Shown here: positions 54,344-63,347 of the stretch, in pieces | Layout: each line of letters starts with the position of its first letter | How positions within the stretch are numbered: position 1 is the stretch's first letter | NCBI RefSeq assembly: GCF_042662625.1 | Contig: NZ_JBHSXH010000014.1 | Span: 26,417 to 90,416 of the forward strand | Reading direction: 5' to 3' | Origin: Halopelagius fulvigenes | GTDB lineage: Archaea > Halobacteriota > Halobacteria > Halobacteriales > Haloferacaceae | Length of the DNA: 64,000 nt | Notes under the pieces: model-generated | Told to the model about the DNA's origin: nothing | What the model saw: only the letters and a program-made list of their open reading frames with translations | Database searches by the model: none | Program-made: the position numbers and the translations under genes

Positions 54344-54801
54344 TTGCATCTCTGCTCTACGAACAGATGTCCCCACGATAACCGCCTCGAAGGAGCTTCT
54401 CGACGTAACTTTTAAATTGTACACTGATAGAGAGGTGGCGAATCCAGCTCTTTCGTTTACCAGGCATGAACGCGATGTCCACACTCACTAGTAGTTGCGA
54501 CGATATCGATTTTAGGCGAGGTCGTCAAAACGAACGAAGTAACGTGTTCTGTGTCGGTAATACAGTCACCGCATGAACTCCCGAAGAATCTCCACGTTTT
54601 CTTGTAGAGATGTCGTACAAGAAGAGTGGTCGAGGGGCGGCAGATTACTCGCGGTCGTCATGAGAACGGACGTCTCCGAAAGATGATGGCCTGTCAGCCT
54701 GGTCTATAGGCTAGTCGGACCGGCTCTCACATCTTTCTCTAAACTCGCTCAGTGCGGGGAAGCAATCGAACGAGATCCTTGTAGAGACGGAGTATCGGAA
54801 A

Positions 54802-55833
54802 TCACGACCGGTCTCGGAACTGCGATGCCAGGTCCTCTGCCCATTTCTCGTTCGCGTGACGCGTCCGACCTGCGACGTGGGGTGTATGGACGACGTTATC
54901 TCGCCCTAGGAGGGGATCATCTAGCGGAAGCGGCTCAACATCGAAGACATCTGCAGCGAGTGCGATCTCGCCGTTGAGGACGCGTTCGCGGACAGCGTCC
55001 ATATCACAGATTCCTGCGCGAGTGACCAATAGGAGAAGACTCCCTGTAGGGAGCCGCTCGATGTGGTCTCTCGTGACGAGTCTTCGCGTCGAGTCGGTCA
55101 GTGGAACCATCGGAGCAAAGATATCTGCGTCTTCGATGAGTTCATCCATCCGATAGACCTGACGAGCACCCGTCCGGTGGAAACAGGGTTGATCAGCGTA
55201 GGGGTCGTACGCGGCAACATCGGCACCGAAGTTGTCGGTGTAGTCCGCAAATCGGCTTCCGATATTTCCGACACCGACAATTCGTACGTTCTTTCCCGCG
55301 ATGGTCCCGTGGACGTGAGTCGGTGGGTTGTTAACGTACTGGTGACCTTGCGCACCCGGCGCATCGTTTTCGAGAAGCTCTACGTCCCAATCATCCTGTG
55401 AATTCGTGATACTGGTATGTTTTTGCGGAATCTGGCGCAATGCCCCGATCGTGAGGCCCAATCCCAGTTCTGCGACGGATTGACTCCAAAATCCCTCGGA
55501 TTGGTGCGTGTACGTCGTCACACCCCGTTCTTCGAGTAGATTCGAGACCTCGGAGTCCATTTCGTACATGTTGTCAGTCATCACCGCCGCTTCCTCTACC
55601 GCCTCTAGGACATCGAGGCATTCGTCGGTTACCGGTACGCCGAGCGAGACGATCCGGGTCAGTTCCGTTAGATCTTCGCCTTCAAGGACTTCTCCGAGGG
55701 GTCGCTCGTCGTCCTCGCTTAGGTGTATGAATTCCACTGGTTCATCTTCTTTCTTCCACAGCTTTCGGAGGTAGTCCGCGGCACACGGCCAGACGTCCTC
55801 GTAAAGCGGATGTACGACGATTGCACTAGTCAT
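54802..55833 (-). CDS. D-2-hydroxyacid dehydrogenase (copy 4)
   Basis: 343 aa. NAD-binding IVGVGNIGSRFADYTDNFGA, then LVTRAGICDMDAVRERV (catalytic Arg), DVFDVEPLPLDDPLL (Glu) and HTPHVAGRTRHANEKW (His). It is divergent from the isomerase-like gene, sharing a 134-bp promoter region containing GACCACTATAT (55927-55937). It probably reduces or oxidises a 2-keto/2-hydroxy acid of the same pathway. Confidence 0.9.
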   Translation of the reverse strand: MTSAIVVHPLYEDVWPCAADYLRKLWKKEDEPVEFIHLSEDDERPLGEVLEGEDLTELTRIVSLGVPVTDECLDVLEAVEEAAVMTDNMYEMDSEVSNLLEERGVTTYTHQSEGFWSQSVAELGLGLTIGALRQIPQKHTSITNSQDDWDVELLENDAPGAQGHQYVNNPPTHVHGTIAGKNVRIVGVGNIGSRFADYTDNFGADVAAYDPYADQPCFHRTGARQVYRMDELIEDADIFAPMVPLTDSTRRLVTRDHIERLPTGSLLLLVTRAGICDMDAVRERVLNGEIALAADVFDVEPLPLDDPLLGRDNVVHTPHVAGRTRHANEKWAEDLASQFRDRS

Positions 55834-55967
55834 GGCGCAGTTGGCACTTTCGATACTGAGATTAAATAACTAGGGGTGGCTCGTGAATTACGTCAGTCTC
55901 CGAAAGCGTACAATTTGATTGGCAATGACCACTATATTTTTTGCTCTCTACTCACATCTCCAAGTAG

Positions 55968-56771
55968 ATGTTCGACACGACAGTAACTATCCCAGCGGTA
56001 TTTGGCGATCGACCCCTTCTGGAAGGGATTCGAGCGACCGGCGACCTCGGTGTCAACGCAATTGAGTTCTTCGATTGGGAAGCTAACGATATCGAAGATG
56101 TTGTCGCCGTTTGTAACGACGAAGGTCTGTCTCTCGCAGCGACTCTGAGCGCAGGCGGAGGTTCGACGGTTGAGGATCACAGCGCTCCGGCGATGACTCA
56201 CCCCGACTGCACGGACGAGGTGATAGAGGACCTCCGACGGTCCATTGATACCTGCGAACGGGTCGGTTGTCCGAACCTCATCGCGACGGTAGGACCCGAC
56301 CAAAACGGAATCGACCGGACAGTCCAGCGTGAGAACGTCGTCGAGATACTGAACACCGTCGCTCCCCACCTCGAGAATTCGGGAGTGACGCTCGTCCTTG
56401 AGCCTCTGAACACCCGCGTCGATCACCCCGAGTACTTCCTCACAAGATCGGATGAAGCGTTCGATATCGTTACATCGGTGGGTAGTTCCAACGTAGCTGT
56501 TCTCTTCGATATCTACCACCAACAGATCACAGAAGGCGATGTCACGCGACGACTCACAGACAATATCGAGCATATCGGCCACGTTCATATCGCCGACAAC
56601 CCAGGCCGCACTGAACCGGGTACGGGCGAGTTGAACTATGAGAACATATTCGCCACACTCATCGATGCCGAATACGATGGATACGTCGGTTTCGAATTTA
56701 TTCCCGAAGCCGATCCTGAGGACGCGGTACGACACGTAACCGATATTGTCCGTAAGTACCGCGGGCGGTAG
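55968..56771 (+). CDS. Hydroxypyruvate-isomerase-like TIM-barrel protein
   Basis: 267 aa, AP-endonuclease-2 type TIM barrel. The stretches LEPLNTRVDHPEYFLTRSDE, LFDIYHQQITEGDV, IGHVHIADNPGRTEPGTGEL and GFEFIPEADPEDAVRHV follow the pattern of hydroxypyruvate isomerase (Hyi) and 2-oxo-tetronate isomerase (OtnI). Glu and His/Asp residues in them coordinate the metal. With a divergent 2-hydroxyacid dehydrogenase it suggests interconversion and reduction of a keto-aldehyde acid such as hydroxypyruvate/tartronate semialdehyde. The substrate is not proven. Confidence 0.85.
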   Translation: MFDTTVTIPAVFGDRPLLEGIRATGDLGVNAIEFFDWEANDIEDVVAVCNDEGLSLAATLSAGGGSTVEDHSAPAMTHPDCTDEVIEDLRRSIDTCERVGCPNLIATVGPDQNGIDRTVQRENVVEILNTVAPHLENSGVTLVLEPLNTRVDHPEYFLTRSDEAFDIVTSVGSSNVAVLFDIYHQQITEGDVTRRLTDNIEHIGHVHIADNPGRTEPGTGELNYENIFATLIDAEYDGYVGFEFIPEADPEDAVRHVTDIVRKYRGR

Positions 56772-56961
56772 ATTCAGTATTACTACCGCCGTTTTCGATT
56801 TGCCTCCGTTCCGCTCGCAAGGGAGCGTTCGCCGCTTCCCGTTCCATCGTCACGATATGACCCTCGACGCCTCCACACCGCCATCTGTTTTATTCACGTC
56901 AATATGCTATCTAACTATTCCTACGATTTATTAGGGTAGAATCTTATCGTCAGAGTAGACC

Positions 56962-58335
56962 ATGAGAGACTCGTTCACAGAGGAGAGAGTATCCAACCCC
57001 GATCAGGGACTCAACAGACGGAGCGTCCTGAAGCTGTCGGGGGCTAGCTTAGCAGCTATGTCCGGCACAGCAGGGTGTTTGAGTTCTGGAGGGGGAGGTG
57101 GAAATACCGGTAGCCAGAACGATAACGTCAAGTTCTGGCACAAAGAGACGGGGTCTAAATCCTTGATGAAGAATCTAGCCCAAGGGTTCGGGAAGGGAAA
57201 CGTTACAGTCAACTCGTTCGCCGAGTCGAAGATACCGTCCCAAGTTCAGTCTTCCCTCTCGGCTGGACAACCCCCAAACGTTCTCCAATCGAAGATTCGG
57301 TCAGCGCAGCTACTGAACGGAAACAATGCGCTCTCCGCCAAAAGTGCACAGAACGTTATGGAGCGCGTCGGATGGGACAACTGGTTCAGCGGACCGAAGA
57401 GTATCGTCGGCGGACAGGACGCGTATGCGATACCGTGGTACGCGTGGATCCTCATGACGTTCTATCGAAAAAGCGAGTGGGAGGAAAAGGGCCTACCCGA
57501 GCCAACGACGTGGTCAGAGATCGAAGAATGCGCAAAAGCCCTTCACAACCCGGATAACAACAAATATGGAATCGGTACGGGGTCGAAGCACAACTACTAC
57601 ACTACCGAGTGCTTCCAAAACTTCGCGATGTCTAACGGTGCTCGCGTCTTCAACTCCGACGGCGAGATAATCTTCGATAGCGACGAGATGGTCGAAGCGC
57701 TCGAATTCTACGCCCACCTCCATAATGACTACGGACTCCCCGGTCAGAATAGCTATCCGACCATCAAGCAGATGTACTTCCAGGAGAACACTTCGCTGGT
57801 TCTCTGGTCGGACTGGTTGTTCTCCTCGATCTGGAACGAGGCCAGTAAGGAGATGGCAAAAGATACAGGAATCGTGGGTCACGTGAAGAAGAAGAAGAAG
57901 AGCACGTACGGGACCGTAAATACCTTCTCGATCCTGAAAACGCAAGACGAACAGCAGATGAAGGCGGCAGAAGACTTCGCATATCACATGCAACAGGGCG
58001 AACCGTACCTTCGCTGGTTGCACAGCGTCCCGCTCGGCCCGAACCCCACGACGAAAACTACGGCGAACAGTAAAGAGTTCAAATCCGGCAAATACGCGCC
58101 CGATGACGCAAAAGAGATGTTCAAAGTGTTCAGTGAAGAACTATCCGTCATTCGCGAAGGATTCTCGACCCTCAAGCGCTTCGGAACCGTAAACGGGAAG
58201 TCTTTCTCCGGTTACGGCGCAATCACGAGTGAACTGCTGATCTCTGAGGCGGTTACCCGCGTGATCAAGGGCGAAGACGCTCAGACGGTTGCAGAAGAAC
58301 AAGCCGAGAAGATGCGTAACGTGATCAGTAACTGA
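56962..58335 (+). CDS. Sugar-binding lipoprotein of second ABC importer
   Basis: 457 aa. Tat motif NRRSVLKLSG and lipobox TAGC with a Gly-rich linker (LSSGGGGGNTGS). The mature part is a family 1 solute-binding protein (VKFWHKETGSKSLMKNLAQG, NKYGIGTGSKHNYYTTECFQ). A short polybasic stretch (GHVKKKKKSTYG) is unusual for a halophile. It is first in an operon with two permeases and two ATPases. Confidence 0.92.
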   Translation: MRDSFTEERVSNPDQGLNRRSVLKLSGASLAAMSGTAGCLSSGGGGGNTGSQNDNVKFWHKETGSKSLMKNLAQGFGKGNVTVNSFAESKIPSQVQSSLSAGQPPNVLQSKIRSAQLLNGNNALSAKSAQNVMERVGWDNWFSGPKSIVGGQDAYAIPWYAWILMTFYRKSEWEEKGLPEPTTWSEIEECAKALHNPDNNKYGIGTGSKHNYYTTECFQNFAMSNGARVFNSDGEIIFDSDEMVEALEFYAHLHNDYGLPGQNSYPTIKQMYFQENTSLVLWSDWLFSSIWNEASKEMAKDTGIVGHVKKKKKSTYGTVNTFSILKTQDEQQMKAAEDFAYHMQQGEPYLRWLHSVPLGPNPTTKTTANSKEFKSGKYAPDDAKEMFKVFSEELSVIREGFSTLKRFGTVNGKSFSGYGAITSELLISEAVTRVIKGEDAQTVAEEQAEKMRNVISN

Positions 58336-58387
58336 AATAGCCACTGCGAACCACAACCGGAAAACAAACCAATAGGAATCAGCATAC

Positions 58388-59299
58388 ATGGAAATCATAC
58401 AACGGATACCTGGTTCGAGGTGGAAACGTCGATACGATGAGTTACCCCTTGAAGAGAAAGAGAAGTGGCTCGGTTGGGTACTCATACTACCATCGGTGTT
58501 CCTCGTGGGGCTGGTCATCCTGTATCCGCTAGTGTACAACATCTATCTCAGCTTCCACACAGTCCCGTTACAGCCGGGTGTACCTCTCGAGTGGGTCGGT
58601 CTTCAGCACTACCATTCGCTCATCCAAGACCCAGAATTCTGGTCTTCGATCAAAACGACCGTCATCTTCACCCTAGTAAGTTCCGTCCTAGCGACTACTC
58701 TCGGACTGTTGGTCGCACTTGTGATGAACCGGGAGTTCCCCGGTCGAAAGTACGCGCGGAGTATCATCCTCCTCCCATACGTGATCCCTATCGTCGCTGC
58801 GGCGTTCACCTGGCGTTGGATGCTCAACCCCACAGCCGGCGTAATTCCGTATGCCGCTACCGCGTTTTTCGGGATGGGTACGTTTGACGTCCTCAGCAGT
58901 AGCGACTCGGCCCTCTGGACGCTCATCATCTTCGACGCGTGGAGATACTATCCGTTCGCGTTCCTGATGTTCATCGCCCGAGCTCAATCCATCCCCAATG
59001 AGATGTACGAAGCGGCTAAGATCGATGGTGCAAGCCGATTTGCGATGTTTAAGGATATCACCCTTCCGGAGATGTCGGGTGTTATCGCCACGACGTTCCT
59101 CCTCAGATGGATCTGGAACTTCAACACCTTCACGGACATTTGGCTGCTAACCCATAACGTCAAGACGTTACCCGTCTTCACGTACCAAACGGCGTTCGCT
59201 AGCTTCAAGATGGGGCTCGGTGCAGCGGTATCAGTGCTCCTGTTAGTGTTCCTCATGACCTTCGTGGTGATCTACACCCGTATGCTAGGTGAGTGGTGA
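58388..59299 (+). CDS. ABC importer permease, MalF/UgpA type (second system)
   Basis: 303 aa, about six membrane segments. EAA loop YEAAKIDGASRFAMFKDITL, then PEMSG. It begins MEIIQRIPGSRWKRRYDELP and lies 52 bp after the binding protein. The next permease gene begins two bases after its TGA. Confidence 0.92.
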   Translation: MEIIQRIPGSRWKRRYDELPLEEKEKWLGWVLILPSVFLVGLVILYPLVYNIYLSFHTVPLQPGVPLEWVGLQHYHSLIQDPEFWSSIKTTVIFTLVSSVLATTLGLLVALVMNREFPGRKYARSIILLPYVIPIVAAAFTWRWMLNPTAGVIPYAATAFFGMGTFDVLSSSDSALWTLIIFDAWRYYPFAFLMFIARAQSIPNEMYEAAKIDGASRFAMFKDITLPEMSGVIATTFLLRWIWNFNTFTDIWLLTHNVKTLPVFTYQTAFASFKMGLGAAVSVLLLVFLMTFVVIYTRMLGEW

Positions 59300-59301
59300 A
59301 A

Positions 59302-60225
59302 ATGTCTACCGACAACCTCAGATCTACAATGAAGGCGTCGTACCGAGAAGCAAAACAGTCCACCAAACGGGCGTTCCGACACAACCAGATTGAAACGAGT
59401 TGGGTCGAACGCATTTGGCTAGCTGTGCTCGTCGGGACGATCGTATTATTCTCAGGATTCCCGATTTGGGTTATGGTCATCACTAGCTTCCTGCCAAACG
59501 ACAGTATATTCAGCCTTCCGCCGACGCTTCTCCCGACAGATCTCACCTTGGATCACTACCGGTTGATCCTCTCCCCGGAGATCATCCCGTTCGTCCAGTT
59601 CTTCATCAACAGCCTCCTCGTCTCGCTTATCGTTGCTGCACTTTCCGTAATAGTGGCGACGTTCGGCGCATACAGCTTCTCGCGCCTCGATTATCCGGGG
59701 CACCGAATCATCTCGCGCGGCGTTCTCATCGTGTATATGTTCTCCGGGATTCTGCTCGTCGTTCCCCTGTTCAAGGTAATGGCCTGGCTCGGTCTCGTTG
59801 ATTCGCTCGCGAGCGTGGTACTTGCGTATCTCGTGTTCGGATTACCGCTGTCGTTGTGGCTGCTGGGAAGCTACTTCAACAGCCTACCGATAGATATCGA
59901 AGAAGCGTCGATGATGGACGGATACTCGCGAGTCGAGACGATCTTCCGAATCACAATTCCCCTGAGCGCCCCGGCGCTCGTGGCCGTGTTCCTCTATACG
60001 TTCCTGATCGCTTGGAACGAGTACCTCTTCGCTAGTATATTCCTGAAGACGCGGACGAACTACACGCTACCGATCGGGATCGAGGCGATCTATGCCTCGT
60101 CGGTCACTAATACCATCTGGGGGAATCTCATGGCTGCATCGGTGCTGGCCACGATTCCCGTATTGATCCTGTTCTTCAAACTGGAAAGCTTCCTGACTGA
60201 GGTCTCCTTCGGATCTGGAAAGTGA
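59302..60225 (+). CDS. ABC importer permease, MalG/UgpE type (second system)
   Basis: 307 aa from MSTDNLRSTMKASYREAKQS (59302). Six membrane segments; EAA loop EEASMMDGYSRVETIFRITI. Followed 5 bp later by the first ATPase, so clearly one operon. Confidence 0.92.
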   Translation: MSTDNLRSTMKASYREAKQSTKRAFRHNQIETSWVERIWLAVLVGTIVLFSGFPIWVMVITSFLPNDSIFSLPPTLLPTDLTLDHYRLILSPEIIPFVQFFINSLLVSLIVAALSVIVATFGAYSFSRLDYPGHRIISRGVLIVYMFSGILLVVPLFKVMAWLGLVDSLASVVLAYLVFGLPLSLWLLGSYFNSLPIDIEEASMMDGYSRVETIFRITIPLSAPALVAVFLYTFLIAWNEYLFASIFLKTRTNYTLPIGIEAIYASSVTNTIWGNLMAASVLATIPVLILFFKLESFLTEVSFGSGK

Positions 60226-60230
60226 TAACG

Positions 60231-61361
60231 ATGGGCACGCAACAAAACACCGCCGACGGCCTTGACGGACAGACGGATAATAACCAAGACATCGAATCGA
60301 TCCAAGAGAGCGTCAAGCTGCGTAATCTTCGGAAAGAATTCGACGATGTCGTTGCGGTAAACAACATCGATTTGGAGGTGAGTGCGGGTGAGTTCGTCGT
60401 TCTGCTCGGTCCGAGTGGATGCGGGAAGACAACGACGCTTCGGATGATCGCCGGACTCGAAACGCCGACCAGCGGAACGATAGTTATCGGTGGACAGGAC
60501 GTGACCACGGTACCGCCGCAAGATCGGAATCTTTCGATGGTGTTCCAATCGTATGCGCTCTATCCCCACTTAACGATCCGAGAGAATCTGGAGTATCCGC
60601 TCCGGAAGATGGCTCTGAGCGTGGATGAGCGGAGTAGAAAGGTGAATTCGGTCGCTGAGATGCTCGGAATCAGAGAGCACCTCGACAAGAAGCCCGACCA
60701 GTTGAGCGGCGGTCAGCAACAACGGGTGGCGATCGGACGGACGATTGTCCGTGAACCGCGCGTCTTCCTTATGGACGAACCCCTCTCGAACCTCGATGCA
60801 AAGCTCCGAGTGGAGACGCGGGCAGAGCTACAAGAACTCCAACAGGACCTCGGTGTCACCACCGTCTACGTAACTCACGACCAAGAGGAGGCGATGAGTA
60901 TCGCTGACCGTCTCGTGATAATGAACGAGGGTCGAATCGAGCAGACCGGAACTCCCAAGGAGATCTACGAGAAGCCGGCTAATACGTTCGTCTCCGGATT
61001 CGTCGGCGAGCCGGCTATCAATCTAATTGATATCTCTAAGGGGTGGTCACGGCGGTTAGGTGGCGATGTCCCCTCGCAAGCCGAGACTATCGGAATTCGC
61101 CCAGAGAACCTGTACGTCGAGGGTAACGTCGACTCCGACGTTAGGGAGTCAGTGGATCTCAGCGAGCCCGTCTCGCTCACTCTGGACTTGATCGAACCGC
61201 TAGGAGACACGTACGAGCTCACACTAACTGATGAATCGGATACGCTCATCACCGTCCTCAGCCGCGCAGGTCGTACGCTTACCGAGGGGACAGATGTTGA
61301 AGTTGTAGCCGACATGAGCAAGGTGCATCTGTTCGACTCAGAGGGAGAGGCGATACGATGA
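60231..61361 (+). CDS. ABC importer ATPase 1, MalK/UgpC type
   Basis: 376 aa from MGTQQNTADGLDGQTDNNQD (60231). Walker A GPSGCGKTTTLRMIAG, signature LSGGQQQRVAIGRTIV, Walker B FLMDEPLSNLDAKL, H-loop YVTHDQEEAMSI, then a TOBE-like C-terminal domain (about 245-376). The polar N-terminal extension of about 20 residues is not in ATPase 2. A paralogous ATPase follows 49 bp later. Confidence 0.93.
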   Translation: MGTQQNTADGLDGQTDNNQDIESIQESVKLRNLRKEFDDVVAVNNIDLEVSAGEFVVLLGPSGCGKTTTLRMIAGLETPTSGTIVIGGQDVTTVPPQDRNLSMVFQSYALYPHLTIRENLEYPLRKMALSVDERSRKVNSVAEMLGIREHLDKKPDQLSGGQQQRVAIGRTIVREPRVFLMDEPLSNLDAKLRVETRAELQELQQDLGVTTVYVTHDQEEAMSIADRLVIMNEGRIEQTGTPKEIYEKPANTFVSGFVGEPAINLIDISKGWSRRLGGDVPSQAETIGIRPENLYVEGNVDSDVRESVDLSEPVSLTLDLIEPLGDTYELTLTDESDTLITVLSRAGRTLTEGTDVEVVADMSKVHLFDSEGEAIR

Positions 61362-61410
61362 AGAACGAGACCACCGCCCGCACGGAAGACCTCCGTCGGA
61401 GGGACCGATA

Positions 61411-62538
61411 ATGGCAGATCTGGAACTGAAAAACCTGTTCAAGCAGTACGACGATGCAAAGGGTACCGAAGTAGCAGTTGACCGTGTCGACCTACGGGTG
61501 GACGACGGTGAGAGGTTGGTACTGGTAGGACCGAGTGGCTGCGGAAAGACGACACTGCTCCGGTGTATCGCGGGCCTCGAAACGACGACGGATGGGAAAA
61601 TCGAGATCGGCGGACGTGAGGTACAGGACCTAACGCCTAATGCCCGGGACATCGCGATGGTGTTCCAGTCCTACGCCCTGTACACGAAGATGACCGCCCG
61701 CGAGAATATTGGATACGGACTGAAACACTCCTCTACGCTATCCGCATCCGAGCGCGAGCAACGCGTCGAAGAGATGGCCGAGATGCTCGGAATCGAAGAG
61801 CTCCTGGACAACAACCCCTCCGAGATGAGTGGAGGCCAACAGCAGCGTGTAGCGCTCGGACGGGCTCTCGTTCGTAATCCGGATGTCTTTCTCCTGGATG
61901 AACCGTTAGCTAACTTGGACGCGAAACTCCGAGCGCACATGCGAACCGAGCTTCAGCGGATACACAGTGAACTCGACGTGACGATGGTGTACGTGACCCA
62001 CGACCAGAAGGAGGCGATGACAATGGGCGATAAGATCGCTATCATGGACGATGGCGAGGTTCAACAGGTCGCCTCGCCAGAGGAGGCCTACGACCATCCG
62101 AACAACCAATTCGTGGCGACGTTCCTGGGGAGTCCCTCAATGAACATCATCGACGCGACCGCCAGGAAGGACTCTAAGGGGGTGACGTTCACTCACGAGA
62201 ACAAGACCCTCGCTCGGGTTTCTTCCTCGTATATCGAGGGGATAAACGACGGGGATGATGTCAACGTCGGACTCCGTCCGGAGGACTTGGAATTCACCGA
62301 CTCAGCAACGGGGAGTTCCTTCACGTGCCGCGTCACTGTCCGAGAGTACCAAGGGAACAGCAACTATATCCACTTGAAATTCGCTGATAAGGAACTGACC
62401 TCAAAGGTACCTACTAATGTCACTCCAGACGTCGGGGATGATCTCGAGGTTACTGTTGCCTCTGAGGACATCTATGTCTTTGACCCTGATTCCGGAGAGG
62501 CACTTAAAACTAAACAGCCGTCTCGGGTTGCCCCTTAG
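61411..62538 (+). CDS. ABC importer ATPase 2, MalK/UgpC type
   Basis: 375 aa. Walker A GPSGCGKTTLLRCIAG, signature MSGGQQQRVALGRALV, Walker B FLLDEPLANLDAKL, H-loop YVTHDQKEAMTM. All catalytic motifs are complete, as in ATPase 1. Two different ATPases after one permease pair suggest a heterodimer, or one serving another importer. It is the last gene of the operon. Confidence 0.93.
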   Translation: MADLELKNLFKQYDDAKGTEVAVDRVDLRVDDGERLVLVGPSGCGKTTLLRCIAGLETTTDGKIEIGGREVQDLTPNARDIAMVFQSYALYTKMTARENIGYGLKHSSTLSASEREQRVEEMAEMLGIEELLDNNPSEMSGGQQQRVALGRALVRNPDVFLLDEPLANLDAKLRAHMRTELQRIHSELDVTMVYVTHDQKEAMTMGDKIAIMDDGEVQQVASPEEAYDHPNNQFVATFLGSPSMNIIDATARKDSKGVTFTHENKTLARVSSSYIEGINDGDDVNVGLRPEDLEFTDSATGSSFTCRVTVREYQGNSNYIHLKFADKELTSKVPTNVTPDVGDDLEVTVASEDIYVFDPDSGEALKTKQPSRVAP

Positions 62539-63347
62539 AACTCCTTTAGAACACAGTATTTAGCAGCACTCCGACCTCAGATGACTGGCGATTTCAGAGA
62601 GAACTGACTATCAAGGCTGTGTCTTAACCACTCACCTGCCAGTTGCTTAAATAGCGTATCAGCGATCCTATTTCGTTTCTAGCCGGGTTTGCGAACGTTG
62701 AAGGACAGTGTAACAACTTCCATTTCTACCAGTAGTTGAGACCAACATTCTCAATGCATACGGCCTCATAGCAAAGCTGGAAACGCATTCTCGTTGAAGA
62801 GGCTGTGACGGCGCTCGTCGACGAACTACAGTAAGCAGCTTAGTTCTGCTAAACCCCGTGAAAGAGCCTATAAGGAGAGCGTGTTTATGTAACGAGTCGA
62901 GAATGACACCAACCATCTTCGGTTAACGTGTCGGTGGTACCCCACTCATCTACGATAGTGAAATCAGCGTTCTATAATCGTGTAGCGTCTGCTCCGGCGA
63001 TATGCCATTGCACCTCGACACCGCTCTCAAGCCAATTTCGATTCGACCCACATCATTCATCAGGGCCTTTGGAGAGAAGTAATCGTCCATCGGGACGCAA
63101 GCCCAGAGTGAATTGATATAGCGAAACAGGATATAGGAAGGGAGAATACTACGCTAAAGTGTCGGAATATAGCAGTACGACGTTTCCCTTGAGAAATTTA
63201 GAATACAGACGTTCCACTTACGTGTAGTGGAGTACACGTAAGTACATTCAAGGGGGTCGCCGCTGTACCCTCATCGAACTCGATGCGACCCACGAAATCC
63301 CCAGGTTACAGCCCACGAAACACCTATTCCGACACAGGAGGCCGACG
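62539..63347. other. Non-coding stretch before integrase
   Basis: About 800 bp with no convincing gene. A short tail reading EEAVTALVDELQ and a stop near 62800-62832 could be a transposase remnant, but this is too short to assign. No tRNA gene or att core was found. Confidence 0.4.
63216..63243. promoter_or_regulatory. Perfect 11-bp inverted repeat upstream of integrase
   Basis: ACTTACGTGTA (63216-63226) and TACACGTAAGT (63233-63243) with a GTGGAG loop. It lies 105 bp before the integrase ATG. It could be a recombination/attachment arm or an operator. Confidence 0.6.

Noticed and set aside
62539..63347. tRNA gene as integration target beside the integrase
   Set aside because: No cloverleaf or T-arm GGTTCRA context could be found.
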